From Tianweitania sediminis (GTDB lineage: Bacteria; Pseudomonadota; Alphaproteobacteria; Rhizobiales; Rhizobiaceae): a stretch of 64,000 bases of DNA. A program made the translations under genes and the position numbers. How positions within the stretch are numbered: the stretch's first letter is position 1; each line of letters begins with the position of its first letter. The stretch is from NCBI RefSeq assembly GCF_017813335.1, contig NZ_JAGIYY010000010.1, positions 1-64,000 on the forward strand, read 5' to 3'. Below the pieces are notes generated by a model that made no database searches, had not been told where the DNA came from, and worked only from the letters and a program-made list of their open reading frames with translations. Below are positions 52,438 through 60,593 of the stretch, one piece after another.

Positions 52438-52452
52438 GTTCCATATGTGTTC
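52438..52452 (-). promoter_or_regulatory. LexA (SOS) box upstream of lexA
   Basis: GTTC-CATATGT-GTTC is an exact alphaproteobacterial LexA operator. An additional GGAAC...GTTCC dyad lies just inside (52421-52442), which may widen the operator. Confidence 0.85.
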
Positions 52453-52529
52453 CGCAACTATTTAAACTTTAGTGAATTCCGCAACCGTTTGTTCGCATTT
52501 TCGTCCGCGACCGTCGCGGCGCGCTGAGA

Positions 52530-53189
52530 TCAGTTGGAGACAGCCTGGTCAGCAACCTGGCCGATGGCCTGCGCAAGCGCTTCGGCATCCTGGGCGCCCA
52601 TCAGCGCATAACGCTGATTGAGGAGAAAGCAGGGCACCCCAGTGATCCCCATCTGGCCGGCAACCGTGATCTCGCTCCGAACCGCTTCAACATCCGCGTC
52701 CGTGGGCAGAAGCGCTGCCATCACGGGCATATCCAGTCCGGCTTCTTCGGCAATCTGCAGAAGCACGTCGTGATCCCCGACATCGCGACCCTCTTCGAAA
52801 ACCGCGCGAAACAGCGCCTGCACCACCTGGTCCTGTGTTCCCGGCAGATCAGAATTTGCTGCCCAGCGGATGAGGCGATGAGCGTCGAGCGTGTTGGCCG
52901 CCACCTTTATGGCCGCAAAGTCGAAGGCAATGCCGACGCTTTCTCCGACGACTTCTAGCTTTTCGTGCATCTGGTTGACCCGTTCCAGGCTGCCGAACTT
53001 GGCAAGCATGTAGGCCTGACGATCGGTGCCGCCCGGAGGGATCGTCGGATCAAGTTGGTAGGGTCGCCAGTTCACCACGACGTTCAGATCCGGCAGGAAG
53101 GTCAGCGCGCGATCCAGCTGCTTCTTGCCCACATAGCACCATGGGCAAACCACGTCCGATACGACATCGATGCTGACGGCAGTCTTCAT
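52530..53189 (-). CDS. DsbA-family (FrnE-like) oxidoreductase
   Basis: A 219-residue thioredoxin-fold protein with an all-helical insert. The redox motif C15-P-W-C18 lies in DVVSDVVCPWCYVGKKQLDR and the cis-proline loop is MGITGVPCFLLNQRYALMGA. No signal peptide, so it is cytoplasmic, like FrnE or 2-hydroxychromene-2-carboxylate isomerase relatives. Its ATG overlaps the stop of the upstream solute-binding protein gene (ATGA), so translation is coupled. Confidence 0.9.
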   Translation of the reverse strand: MKTAVSIDVVSDVVCPWCYVGKKQLDRALTFLPDLNVVVNWRPYQLDPTIPPGGTDRQAYMLAKFGSLERVNQMHEKLEVVGESVGIAFDFAAIKVAANTLDAHRLIRWAANSDLPGTQDQVVQALFRAVFEEGRDVGDHDVLLQIAEEAGLDMPVMAALLPTDADVEAVRSEITVAGQMGITGVPCFLLNQRYALMGAQDAEALAQAIGQVADQAVSN

Positions 53190-54997
53190 TGGGTTGCTTT
53201 CTCCGACCACCATGTTGGCAGCTGGTGGCCGTAAACTGGCGTGCGTTCCGGATGCCGGATGTGATCCCAGCGCGCGACCCATTGCTCCGGCTGGAAATAA
53301 AGCGGCACAAGGTAGGCGCCGCTGAGAAGCACCCGGTCGTAAGCGCGCACGATTGTCACGAACTCCTCGCGCGAGCGGGCATTGACCATCCGGTCGATCA
53401 GCGCGTCGATCGCAGGCTCGGAGACGCCGGCGAAGTTGAAGGTCCCGTCCACCTTGGCTGACGCCGAACCCCAGCGGAACTGTTGCTCCACGCCCGGCGA
53501 CAGCGAGGACGTGTAGCGCATCAGCATCACGTCGAAATCGTAGGTGCGCTGCCGCTGCAGATACTGCGCGGCATCAACGGCGCGGATGGACACGGCGATC
53601 CCCAGACGCGCCAGCGTGCGCTGCCAGGCAATGGCGATCTGTTCGGTGGACCGGCCGTTAAGCAGCATCTCGAATGCGAGCTGGTGGCCATTCGCATCCA
53701 CCATCTTGCCATCGCGCATGGAATAGCCCGCTTCCTTCAGCGCCTCGAAACCCTTGCGCAGGAACTCACGATCCCGACCGCTGCCGTCTGAAGTTGCCGG
53801 TTTCCAGGTCCCGGCCAGGATGGATGGGCGAACGGCGTCGGGGTAGGGCGCGAGCAGCGCCTTTTCCGCGTCAGAGGCCGGACGCCCCGTTGACGCCAGT
53901 TCCGAGCCGTCGAAATAGCTGGTTGTCCGCTCGTAGGCGTTGTTGAACAGGTTGCGGTTGACCCATTCGAAGTCGAACAGCCCCGCCAAAGCAGCGCGTA
54001 CGTTTCGATCCTGGAAGACCGGCCGCCGTGTGTTCATCACGAAGCCCAGCATGTCGGCTGGTGTTTTTTTCCTGAAGGTGTCCTTAACCACGTTGCCTGC
54101 GGCAACGGCGGGAAAGTTATAGCCATTGGCCCAGCGCGCCGTCTGGTCTTCCAGAAAGACGTCGATCAACCCTTTCTTGAAGGCTTCGAACATCGCGTTC
54201 GAGTCGCGGAAATAGCTCATCCGGATCTCGTCGTAGTTGTCGAAGCCGCGCTTGGTCGGCAGGTCCTTGGCCCAATAGTCTGGGTTGCGCTTCAGGATTA
54301 CGACTTCGCCGGGGCGCACCGTCTCGATCCGGTAAGGGCCTGACCCGATCATGGGCTTCAGCGTCGATCTGTCGAAGGCGTCGCGCTCGGTCGCGTGCTT
54401 GGGGAAAATCGGTAGCTGCGCCAAAAGCAGCGGAGACTCCCGATCCGCCTTCTCGTTGAACACGAGGCGCAAGCCATGACTGCCAACCCGCTCCATGCGG
54501 TCGATCACGCCCACCCAGCGCTGGTAGATCGGACGGCCCTTGTCGCGCAGGAGTTCGAGGGAAAAGATCACGTCGTCCACGGTGACCGGCTTTCCATCGG
54601 AAAAGCGGGCGTCGGGATTGAGCGTGAAGGTGACATAGCTGCGGTCGGCGTCCGTTTCTACGCTTTGCGCAAGCAGGGGGTAGAGCGTGAAGGCTTCGTC
54701 ACGCGACCGCATCATCAGCGTTTCAAAAACGGTGTTGCCAAAATCGACATCGAACAGGCCGCGTGCCGCGTCTCCTTGGACAATGAACGGATTAAGGCTG
54801 TCGAAGCTGCCCTGCCACGCATAAACGACCCGTCCGCCCTTCGGCGCGTCGGGGTTGGTGTAGGGCAGGTGCGTGAAGTCGGGCGGAAGTGCCGGCTCTC
54901 CTTGCATGGCAATGGCATGGGCGGCTGCCGCCAGCCGGGGAAGCGGCAGCAGAAGCGCGACAGCCAAACAGCCAGTCAGGAGTGTTCTCAGGATCAT
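53186..54997 (-). CDS. ABC transporter substrate-binding protein, family 5 (YejA-like)
   Basis: A 603-residue periplasmic peptide-binding protein with signal peptide MILRTLLTGCLAVALLLPLP. The YejA-type opening FTHLPYTNPDAPKGGRVVYA and FDSLNPFIVQGDAARGLFD are seen, with YRIETVRPGEVVILKRNPDY and the WYRGPQPEQW-like tail YLVPLYFQPEQWVARWDHIR. YejA relatives import oligopeptides (and microcin C). The yejBEF genes are not adjacent, so the ATPase and permeases must be elsewhere. Confidence 0.9.
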   Translation of the reverse strand: MILRTLLTGCLAVALLLPLPRLAAAAHAIAMQGEPALPPDFTHLPYTNPDAPKGGRVVYAWQGSFDSLNPFIVQGDAARGLFDVDFGNTVFETLMMRSRDEAFTLYPLLAQSVETDADRSYVTFTLNPDARFSDGKPVTVDDVIFSLELLRDKGRPIYQRWVGVIDRMERVGSHGLRLVFNEKADRESPLLLAQLPIFPKHATERDAFDRSTLKPMIGSGPYRIETVRPGEVVILKRNPDYWAKDLPTKRGFDNYDEIRMSYFRDSNAMFEAFKKGLIDVFLEDQTARWANGYNFPAVAAGNVVKDTFRKKTPADMLGFVMNTRRPVFQDRNVRAALAGLFDFEWVNRNLFNNAYERTTSYFDGSELASTGRPASDAEKALLAPYPDAVRPSILAGTWKPATSDGSGRDREFLRKGFEALKEAGYSMRDGKMVDANGHQLAFEMLLNGRSTEQIAIAWQRTLARLGIAVSIRAVDAAQYLQRQRTYDFDVMLMRYTSSLSPGVEQQFRWGSASAKVDGTFNFAGVSEPAIDALIDRMVNARSREEFVTIVRAYDRVLLSGAYLVPLYFQPEQWVARWDHIRHPERTPVYGHQLPTWWSEKATQ

Positions 54998-55209
54998 CGA
55001 TTGCGGTCCTCGATTCGGCGCACCCTTAGCACGGAATGCCGATGGTCTTGCGCAGCAGCATGATCAAAGGGACGTGTCTGAAGCTGGATTCGCAGCGCAC
55101 GGCGGTGTAAGGGGCGCCAACAGTCATCCTGTTGCCTCATTTAACGAACACTCAGCGGCCAGCTGCTTCCTAGCGCTGCCTTCCTATCATTCAAAGGGAA
55201 AAACGACGT

Positions 55210-55851
55210 ATGAAGTCACCGAACCTCAGTGCGCCGCGAGCGGCCATTCTTGCTGCCGGACTTGCGGCTGTTGTTGCCGGCGGCGCGCCAGCTTCGGCGC
55301 AGGAAGCAAATCCTGCAGCGCCGCCCAAGGGCTGGTTCAAGGCGTGCCAGAAGCAGGAAGAAGTGGAGATCTGCAATGTGCAGCAGATCCTGACCGCCAA
55401 TACCGGCCAGCTTCTCACCGCTGTCAGCCTGGTTGAAGTGAAGGGCAAGGTCAGCCGCCGCGTGTTCCAGGTCACCGTGCCGACCGGCCGCCTTCTGCCG
55501 CCCGGCATTGGCCTGCAGATCGACGCCAACAAGGCGCAGAAGCTTGACTACGTGATCTGCTTTCCGGACCGCTGCGTGGCGGAAGCTCCGCTGAACGACG
55601 CGCTGGTGAACTCGTTCAAGAAGGGATCCGAGATCACCCTGACCTCGGTCAACTTCCAGAACCAGCCCAACCCGATCAAGGTGACGCTGAGTGGCTTCAC
55701 CGGCGCTTATGATGGTCCGCCCCTGCAGCAGTCGGATCTCGAAGATCGCCAAAAGAAGCTGGAAGCCTTCGTGAGCAAGAACAACGAAGACTTCGCCAAG
55801 AAGCTCAAGGAAGAACAGGAAAAGGCCAAGGCGGCAACCGCCGCGAACTGA
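55210..55851 (+). CDS. Invasion-associated locus B (IalB) family protein
   Basis: A 213-residue secreted protein. Signal peptide AAILAAGLAAVVAGGAPASA precedes the IalB domain: FKACQKQEEVEICNVQQILT, LPPGIGLQIDANKAQKLDYV and the C-F-P-D-R-C segment VICFPDRCVAEAPLN. The tail from about residue 175 is a lysine/glutamate coiled-coil (RQKKLEAFVSKNNEDFAKKL). IalB was named in Bartonella for erythrocyte entry, but free-living relatives also carry it, so no pathogenic role follows. Confidence 0.9.
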   Translation: MKSPNLSAPRAAILAAGLAAVVAGGAPASAQEANPAAPPKGWFKACQKQEEVEICNVQQILTANTGQLLTAVSLVEVKGKVSRRVFQVTVPTGRLLPPGIGLQIDANKAQKLDYVICFPDRCVAEAPLNDALVNSFKKGSEITLTSVNFQNQPNPIKVTLSGFTGAYDGPPLQQSDLEDRQKKLEAFVSKNNEDFAKKLKEEQEKAKAATAAN

Positions 55852-55874
55852 TCCTTGTTCGAAGCTAGACAACG

Positions 55875-55904
55875 AAAAGGCGGGCTCAGGGCCCGCCTTT
55901 TCCG
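55875..55904. terminator. Intrinsic terminator after the IalB-family gene
   Basis: AAAAGGCGGGC (55875-55885) pairs with GCCCGCCTTTT (55891-55901) around TCAGG. With runs of A and T on the two sides it can work in both directions, serving hspQ on the minus strand as well. Confidence 0.85.
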
Positions 55905-55922
55905 TTTCCGCTGATGGATGGA

Positions 55923-56255
55923 TCAGTGTTTGGGGAAACCCTTCAGCACATAAGTCCCATCATCGCGTCTGGAAAACATCTGGTCGACCTGGGGATGACG
56001 CACGGGCCCCCCTTGCGCGTCCTCAAGCAGGTTCTGCTCCGAAACATAGGCGACATATTCGGTTTCGGCATTTTCAGCGAGCAGGTGATAAAAGGGCTGA
56101 TCCTTGCGCGGTCGAACCGCAGGCGGAATCGCCTCGTACCATTCTTCCGTGTTGGCGAATTCCGGGTCGACGTCGAAGATCACTCCACGGAACGGGAATA
56201 CCCGGTGCCGCACCACCTGTCCGATCTGGAACTTTGCTTGTCGCGTGTCTGCCAT
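55923..56255 (-). CDS. hspQ: Heat shock protein HspQ
   Basis: A 110-residue YccV/HspQ-type protein: FQIGQVVRHRVFPFRGVIFD, ANTEEWYEAIPPAVRPRKDQ and PFYHLLAENAETEYVAYVSE with QNLL. HspQ binds hemimethylated DNA and is a Lon specificity enhancer in enterobacteria. AAGGGGC precedes the ATG. I found no clear heat-shock sigma-32 promoter. Confidence 0.93.
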   Translation of the reverse strand: MADTRQAKFQIGQVVRHRVFPFRGVIFDVDPEFANTEEWYEAIPPAVRPRKDQPFYHLLAENAETEYVAYVSEQNLLEDAQGGPVRHPQVDQMFSRRDDGTYVLKGFPKH

Positions 56256-56394
56256 GCCCCTTAATTCTTCAATGGTGCGCTTTGTTCAACCCCATCTTGC
56301 TTGACGCTGCCGCGCCCGCGCTTTAGCGCCACGGGAAGCGCCGGTTCGTGGAGGATGACCCGCAGCGCCGATCCGAGCAAGCGGGACTTTAGGA

Positions 56395-57354
56395 ATGGCG
56401 GATGTTGGTGGTTTGGTCTTGCCGTTTTTCGGCATGATCCTGCTTGGCTTCGTAGCCGCTCGCCTGATGAAGCAGCCCATCGAAGGCCTCGCGTGGATGA
56501 ACATCTTCATCCTTTACGTCGCGCTGCCGGCGCTCTTCTTTCAAATGCTGTCGAGGACGCCGGTGGAGCAGCTGACGCAGTTCAGCTTCGTGCTTGGATC
56601 TGCGCTGGCAACGCTGATCGTCTTTTCCCTGATGTTCGTCGGGTCGATGGCAAGCGGAGACCGGATCCCTGAGAGCACCATCAAAGGATTGGCATCCGCT
56701 TACGGCAACATCGGCTTCATGGGGCCGGGCTTGGCGCTGATCGCCTTCGGGGAAGAAGCCGCCGTGCCCGTGGCGCTGATCTTTTGTTTCGAAAACGTCA
56801 TGCACTTCGCGGTGACGCCCTTGCTGATGGCCGTTGCAGACAATGATCGTGCAACGCCGGTGCAGTTGGCTGGGGAGATCAGCCGCAAGATCCTGCTGCA
56901 CCCTTTCATCATCGCGACAGCTGTTGGCGTGGCGGCTGCCGTTTTCCAGGTTCAAGCGCCATTGCCGCTCGCGCGCATGCTGGAAATCGTGTCCCGCGCC
57001 GCCGCGCCTTGCGCATTGTTTGCAATGGGTGTGACCCTGGCGTTACGCCCCTTGAAGCGGATGCCCCGCGCGATCGGCCCGATCCTGTTCCTGAAGCTCC
57101 TGCTGCATCCGCTGCTTTGCTACCTTGTTCTGAGCTTCATCGGTGATTTCCCGCCGGTTTGGGTCTGGTCGGCGGTTTTGCTGGCCTCGCTTCCGGCGGC
57201 AACCAACGTTTATGTCATGGCCCAGCAGTACAACGTGTGGGTCGAGCGTGCTTCTGCCAGCGTCCTCATCACAACGATCTTCTCTGTTGCGACGGTGACG
57301 GGTATCCTACTGGTGATCCGCTCAGGCGCGTTGCCGCCCGACCTTTTCCCATAG
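56395..57354 (+). CDS. AEC family transporter
   Basis: A 319-residue auxin-efflux-carrier-type inner-membrane protein with about ten hydrophobic segments, starting VLPFFGMILLGFVAARLMKQ, then SAYGNIGFMGPGLALIAFGE and the discontinuous helix near SLPAATNVYVMAQQYNVW. Substrates in bacteria include malate and other organic acids; none can be assigned here. Its last 33 bases overlap the converging UbiH-family gene. Confidence 0.9.
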   Translation: MADVGGLVLPFFGMILLGFVAARLMKQPIEGLAWMNIFILYVALPALFFQMLSRTPVEQLTQFSFVLGSALATLIVFSLMFVGSMASGDRIPESTIKGLASAYGNIGFMGPGLALIAFGEEAAVPVALIFCFENVMHFAVTPLLMAVADNDRATPVQLAGEISRKILLHPFIIATAVGVAAAVFQVQAPLPLARMLEIVSRAAAPCALFAMGVTLALRPLKRMPRAIGPILFLKLLLHPLLCYLVLSFIGDFPPVWVWSAVLLASLPAATNVYVMAQQYNVWVERASASVLITTIFSVATVTGILLVIRSGALPPDLFP

Positions 57355-58542
57355 GTCACGCAGACCGCTGCCGGGCTGCATGCCTTCCCGCATGAAGAAG
57401 GCGCGCAGCGGGCCGAGCTTTTCCAGCAGGCCCAGACCGGCGCTTCGAGCGAGCTGCGCCGGCAGGAGGTCGGAAAGAAGCGACCGGTTGAGGAGGTTCA
57501 CGGCGCCGTTGCGCGCCATCACGTCGGCACGTCGCGCCTGATTGAACGACCGCATGACGCGCTCGGCACCGGGATCCTCTGCCGACGAGGCCACAATCCT
57601 TGCGAGCGCCTGCACATCGCGGATGCCGAGGTTGAGGCCCTGCGCGCCGATCGGCGGGAAAACATGGGCGGCCTCGCCAACGAGGGCGATGCGGTTTCGC
57701 GCAAAGGTCACCGGCATGCGTGCTGTAAGCGGATAAATCTGGCGGCCCGGCAAGAGCGATATGCGTCCCAGCATGGATTGCATGCGCTGTTCGATCTGCT
57801 CAGCAAGCTGCGCATCGTCCATAGCCGCAAGGCGATCTGCTTCGGTCGGCGAGACCACCCATACGAGGCTCGAGCTTTGGCCGGGAAGCGGCACCTGCGT
57901 GAAGGGGCCCATCTCGGTATGGAACTCATTGGATGTGTCTGCATGCGGGCGGGCGTGTTCAAAGGAAAGCACCAGCGCCGATTGCGGGTAGGGATGGCCA
58001 ACGCTGCGGATCCCCGCCGCTTCGCGGGCTGGTGAGCCTCGGCCGTCCGCCGCAACGGCAAGCAGGCCCTCACATCGGCCGCCATTATCAAGCAGGGCCA
58101 CGACCTTTTCACTGCCCAGTTCCCACGCGCGGACGCTCGCAGTCACGCGCTCGATCCCCAGCTCGGCAGCAACCGCCTGCGTGAGAAGGTCGAGCAGCAC
58201 GGAATTGGGGATGTTTTCCCCAAATGACTCGCGACCGATTTCGGCCGCGTGGAACGTGACGGTCGGGCTGCGGATCAAACGTTGGGTCGCGTCGATGATC
58301 CGCATCGTGCGCAAGGCTGCCGAGCGCCCGCCGAACTCCGAATCGAGGCCTAGCGTGGCAAGATAATCCAAGGCCGGCGCCATGAGCGCTGTTGTGCGGG
58401 CGTCACCCGTGTTGGAGGGCGGGCCTAGGAGTTGCACGGCAAATCCTGCTCGGGCCAAGGCAAGCGCGGCAATCAATCCCACAGGGCCCGCGCCGGCCAC
58501 GATGATCGGGTTGATGGTGTCGGGAGCGGCATCCATGGGCAT
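57322..58542 (-). CDS. UbiH/UbiF-family FAD-dependent hydroxylase
   Basis: A 406-residue flavoprotein monooxygenase, probably in ubiquinone ring hydroxylation. The N-terminal FAD motif is PIIVAGAGPVGLIAALALAR, the DG-type motif appears as LLAVAADGRGSPAREAAG, and the second FAD motif is RIALVGEAAHVFPPIGAQGL with GEAAH in place of the commoner GDAAH. Alphaproteobacteria use several such hydroxylases (UbiH, UbiL, UbiM), so the position acted on is not settled. Confidence 0.87.
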   Translation of the reverse strand: MPMDAAPDTINPIIVAGAGPVGLIAALALARAGFAVQLLGPPSNTGDARTTALMAPALDYLATLGLDSEFGGRSAALRTMRIIDATQRLIRSPTVTFHAAEIGRESFGENIPNSVLLDLLTQAVAAELGIERVTASVRAWELGSEKVVALLDNGGRCEGLLAVAADGRGSPAREAAGIRSVGHPYPQSALVLSFEHARPHADTSNEFHTEMGPFTQVPLPGQSSSLVWVVSPTEADRLAAMDDAQLAEQIEQRMQSMLGRISLLPGRQIYPLTARMPVTFARNRIALVGEAAHVFPPIGAQGLNLGIRDVQALARIVASSAEDPGAERVMRSFNQARRADVMARNGAVNLLNRSLLSDLLPAQLARSAGLGLLEKLGPLRAFFMREGMQPGSGLRDLWEKVGRQRA

Positions 58543-58647
58543 GTCCTCGCGGTGGTTGCTTCTATCTAGGGGCGGCTACCCGCCGGGGGCAATGCGGCGG
58601 ATCGCAACGCAAGCTGTCGATGAATGCGCCGGCAGCGGAGGTTTAAA

Positions 58648-58675
58648 CTTGTTTGCGACGGAAGCTGTTTATAGT
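58648..58675 (+). promoter_or_regulatory. Possible promoter of pcs
   Basis: CTTGTT and TATAGT are 16 bases apart, 65 bases before the pcs GTG and in the only sizeable gap upstream. The match is reasonable but unproven. Confidence 0.4.
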
Positions 58676-58739
58676 GTCCGGCGCATTCAAGGGGTCAGGC
58701 CAATGAAGATTTCCAGCGCAGCGATCGGGTGCACAGCAC

Positions 58740-59492
58740 GTGCCAAAGCTTGATCAGCTTGTGAAAAAGCCGAAGAAAGTGACGGCGCCGCAGGCCCGCG
58801 CCTTTTCGGTGCATCTGTTCACGGCTTCCGGGTCGTTTCTGGCTTTTCTGTCGCTGGTCGCGGCGAGCGAAGAACGCTGGACAGCCATGTTTTTGTGGCT
58901 GGGGCTGGCGCTTCTTGTTGATGGCATCGACGGACCGATCGCCCGCAAGCTTCAGGTCAAGGAAGTTCTGCCGACCTGGTCGGGCGAATTGCTCGACAAC
59001 ATCATCGACTATGTCACCTATGTGCTGATCCCCGCCTTTGCGCTTTACCAGCGCGGCTTCATGGGCGAAGGGCTGTCGTTCCTGTCGGCTGCCATCATCG
59101 TGGTTTCGAGCGCGATCTATTATGCCGACACGGGCATGAAAACGAAGGAGAACTTCTTCAGAGGGTTCCCCGTCGTCTGGAACATGCTCGTGTTCACCCT
59201 GTTCGTAATCGAGCCTGGTGAGTGGGTGTCTTTTGCCATCGTTGTGGCAGCAGCGATCTTCACCTTCATTCCCATGAACTTCCTGCACCCGGTTCGGGTG
59301 AAGCGGCTGCGCAACCTCAACCTGCCTGTTTTCCTGGCTTGGTGCGCGGTTTCCCTGGTTGCCCTGCTTCAGGGCATGAACGCCTCGGGATGGGTGCAGA
59401 TCGCGGTGGCGATCAGCAGCTTGTATTTGTTTTTCATCGGCGGGGTGATGCAGGTCTTCCCGAACCTAGGACGGCAGGAGGAGCCAACATGA
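58740..59492 (+). CDS. pcs: Phosphatidylcholine synthase
   Basis: Pcs (250 residues) condenses choline with CDP-diacylglycerol to form phosphatidylcholine, a pathway known mainly in rhizobia, Brucella, Legionella and Pseudomonas. It begins (M)PKLDQLVKKPKKVTAPQARA; the CDP-alcohol motif appears as VDGIDGPIARKL and ELLDNIIDYVTYVL, with GMKTKENFFRGFPVVWNMLV and PMNFLHPVRVKRLRNLNLPV conserved in Pcs. About seven membrane segments. GTG 58740 is the only fitting start. It overlaps the next gene by four bases. Confidence 0.94.
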   Translation: MPKLDQLVKKPKKVTAPQARAFSVHLFTASGSFLAFLSLVAASEERWTAMFLWLGLALLVDGIDGPIARKLQVKEVLPTWSGELLDNIIDYVTYVLIPAFALYQRGFMGEGLSFLSAAIIVVSSAIYYADTGMKTKENFFRGFPVVWNMLVFTLFVIEPGEWVSFAIVVAAAIFTFIPMNFLHPVRVKRLRNLNLPVFLAWCAVSLVALLQGMNASGWVQIAVAISSLYLFFIGGVMQVFPNLGRQEEPT

Positions 59493-60469
59493 CCCACGCA
59501 ATCCGAATTCATCAGCATGGCGGCCCCGAGGCCATGGTTTTAGAGCAGGTCTCGCTCGGCAGGCCCGCGGCCGGCGAAGTGCGCATCCGCCACACGGCCA
59601 TCGGATTGAACTACATCGACGTTTACTACCGGAGCGGCGTGTACGCGGCGCCCAACGGTTTGCCGCTCGTTCCAGGCAATGAAGCCGCAGGCGTGGTTGA
59701 GGAACTGGGCGAGGGCGTCACGAGCCTCCAAGTCGGCGACCGTGTTGCTTACGCCGCCAAAGGCCTTGGCGCCTATGCAACCGAGCGGCTGGTTGGGGCG
59801 GATCAGGTTGTAAAGATCCCCGATGGCGTCAGCGACGAACAAGCTGCGGCGATGATGCTCCAGGGCATGACGGTGGAATATCTTTTGCGCCGCACCTACG
59901 AGGTGAAACCCGGGACCACCGTGCTTTATCATGCGGCTGCCGGTGGTGTGGGTCTGATCTTCGGGCAGTGGGCCAAGCATCTGGGCGCGACAGTGATTGG
60001 GACCGCAGGCAGTGCCGAAAAGGTGGAACTCGCGAAAGCCCATGGCTTCGATCACGTCATCAACTATTCGAGCGAGAACTTCGTGGAGCGCGTGGCGGAA
60101 ATCACGGGCGGCGCCAAATGCGACGTGGTCTACGATTCCGTGGGCAAGGACACCTTCGAGGGGTCTCTGGACTGCCTGAGGCCGCGCGGACTGTTTGTGA
60201 CCTTCGGCCAGTCTTCGGGAGCAATTCCGCCCTTCAACACGGGAATTTTGGCGCAGAAGGGCTCCCTGTACGTGACCCGTCCCACGATCTTCTCCTACAA
60301 TGCGAAGCGGGAGGATCTGGAGGAAAGCGCCAGAGCCCTGTTCGACGTGGTCAGCAAGGGCATCGTGAAGATCAACGTCAACCAGCGCTACAAGCTGGCC
60401 GATGCGGCGCAGGCCCATCGCGACCTCGAAGCGCGGAAAACCACGGGGACCACGGTTCTGCTGCCCTGA
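59489..60469 (+). CDS. NADPH:quinone oxidoreductase (zinc-free MDR family)
   Basis: A 326-residue QOR-type reductase. Seen: IGLNYIDVYYRSGVYAAPNG, LPLVPGNEAAGVVEELGEGV, the NADPH-binding VLYHAAAGGVGLIFGQWAKH and GTAGSAEKVELAKAHGFDHV. No catalytic zinc ligands. It resembles E. coli QorA, which reduces quinones by one electron. ATGA overlap with pcs shows coupling; whether the functions are related is unclear. Confidence 0.92.
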   Translation: MTHAIRIHQHGGPEAMVLEQVSLGRPAAGEVRIRHTAIGLNYIDVYYRSGVYAAPNGLPLVPGNEAAGVVEELGEGVTSLQVGDRVAYAAKGLGAYATERLVGADQVVKIPDGVSDEQAAAMMLQGMTVEYLLRRTYEVKPGTTVLYHAAAGGVGLIFGQWAKHLGATVIGTAGSAEKVELAKAHGFDHVINYSSENFVERVAEITGGAKCDVVYDSVGKDTFEGSLDCLRPRGLFVTFGQSSGAIPPFNTGILAQKGSLYVTRPTIFSYNAKREDLEESARALFDVVSKGIVKINVNQRYKLADAAQAHRDLEARKTTGTTVLLP

Positions 60470-60593
60470 ATTTGTGCACAGCGACAAGGTGAAGCAGATT
60501 TTCAGCAGAAGTTGCTTTTCCTTTTGTCTGGCCTGCGTCATACGATCCGGAAGGTGAGGGCCAAACGATTGGGTTGAGTTCGGTGCAGGGTCC

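Noticed and set aside
52459-52475. TTAA-N7-TGAA, a CtrA-like box near lexA
   Set aside because: One half-site deviates and the match occurs in an AT-rich gap where it is expected by chance; the LexA box explains the region better.
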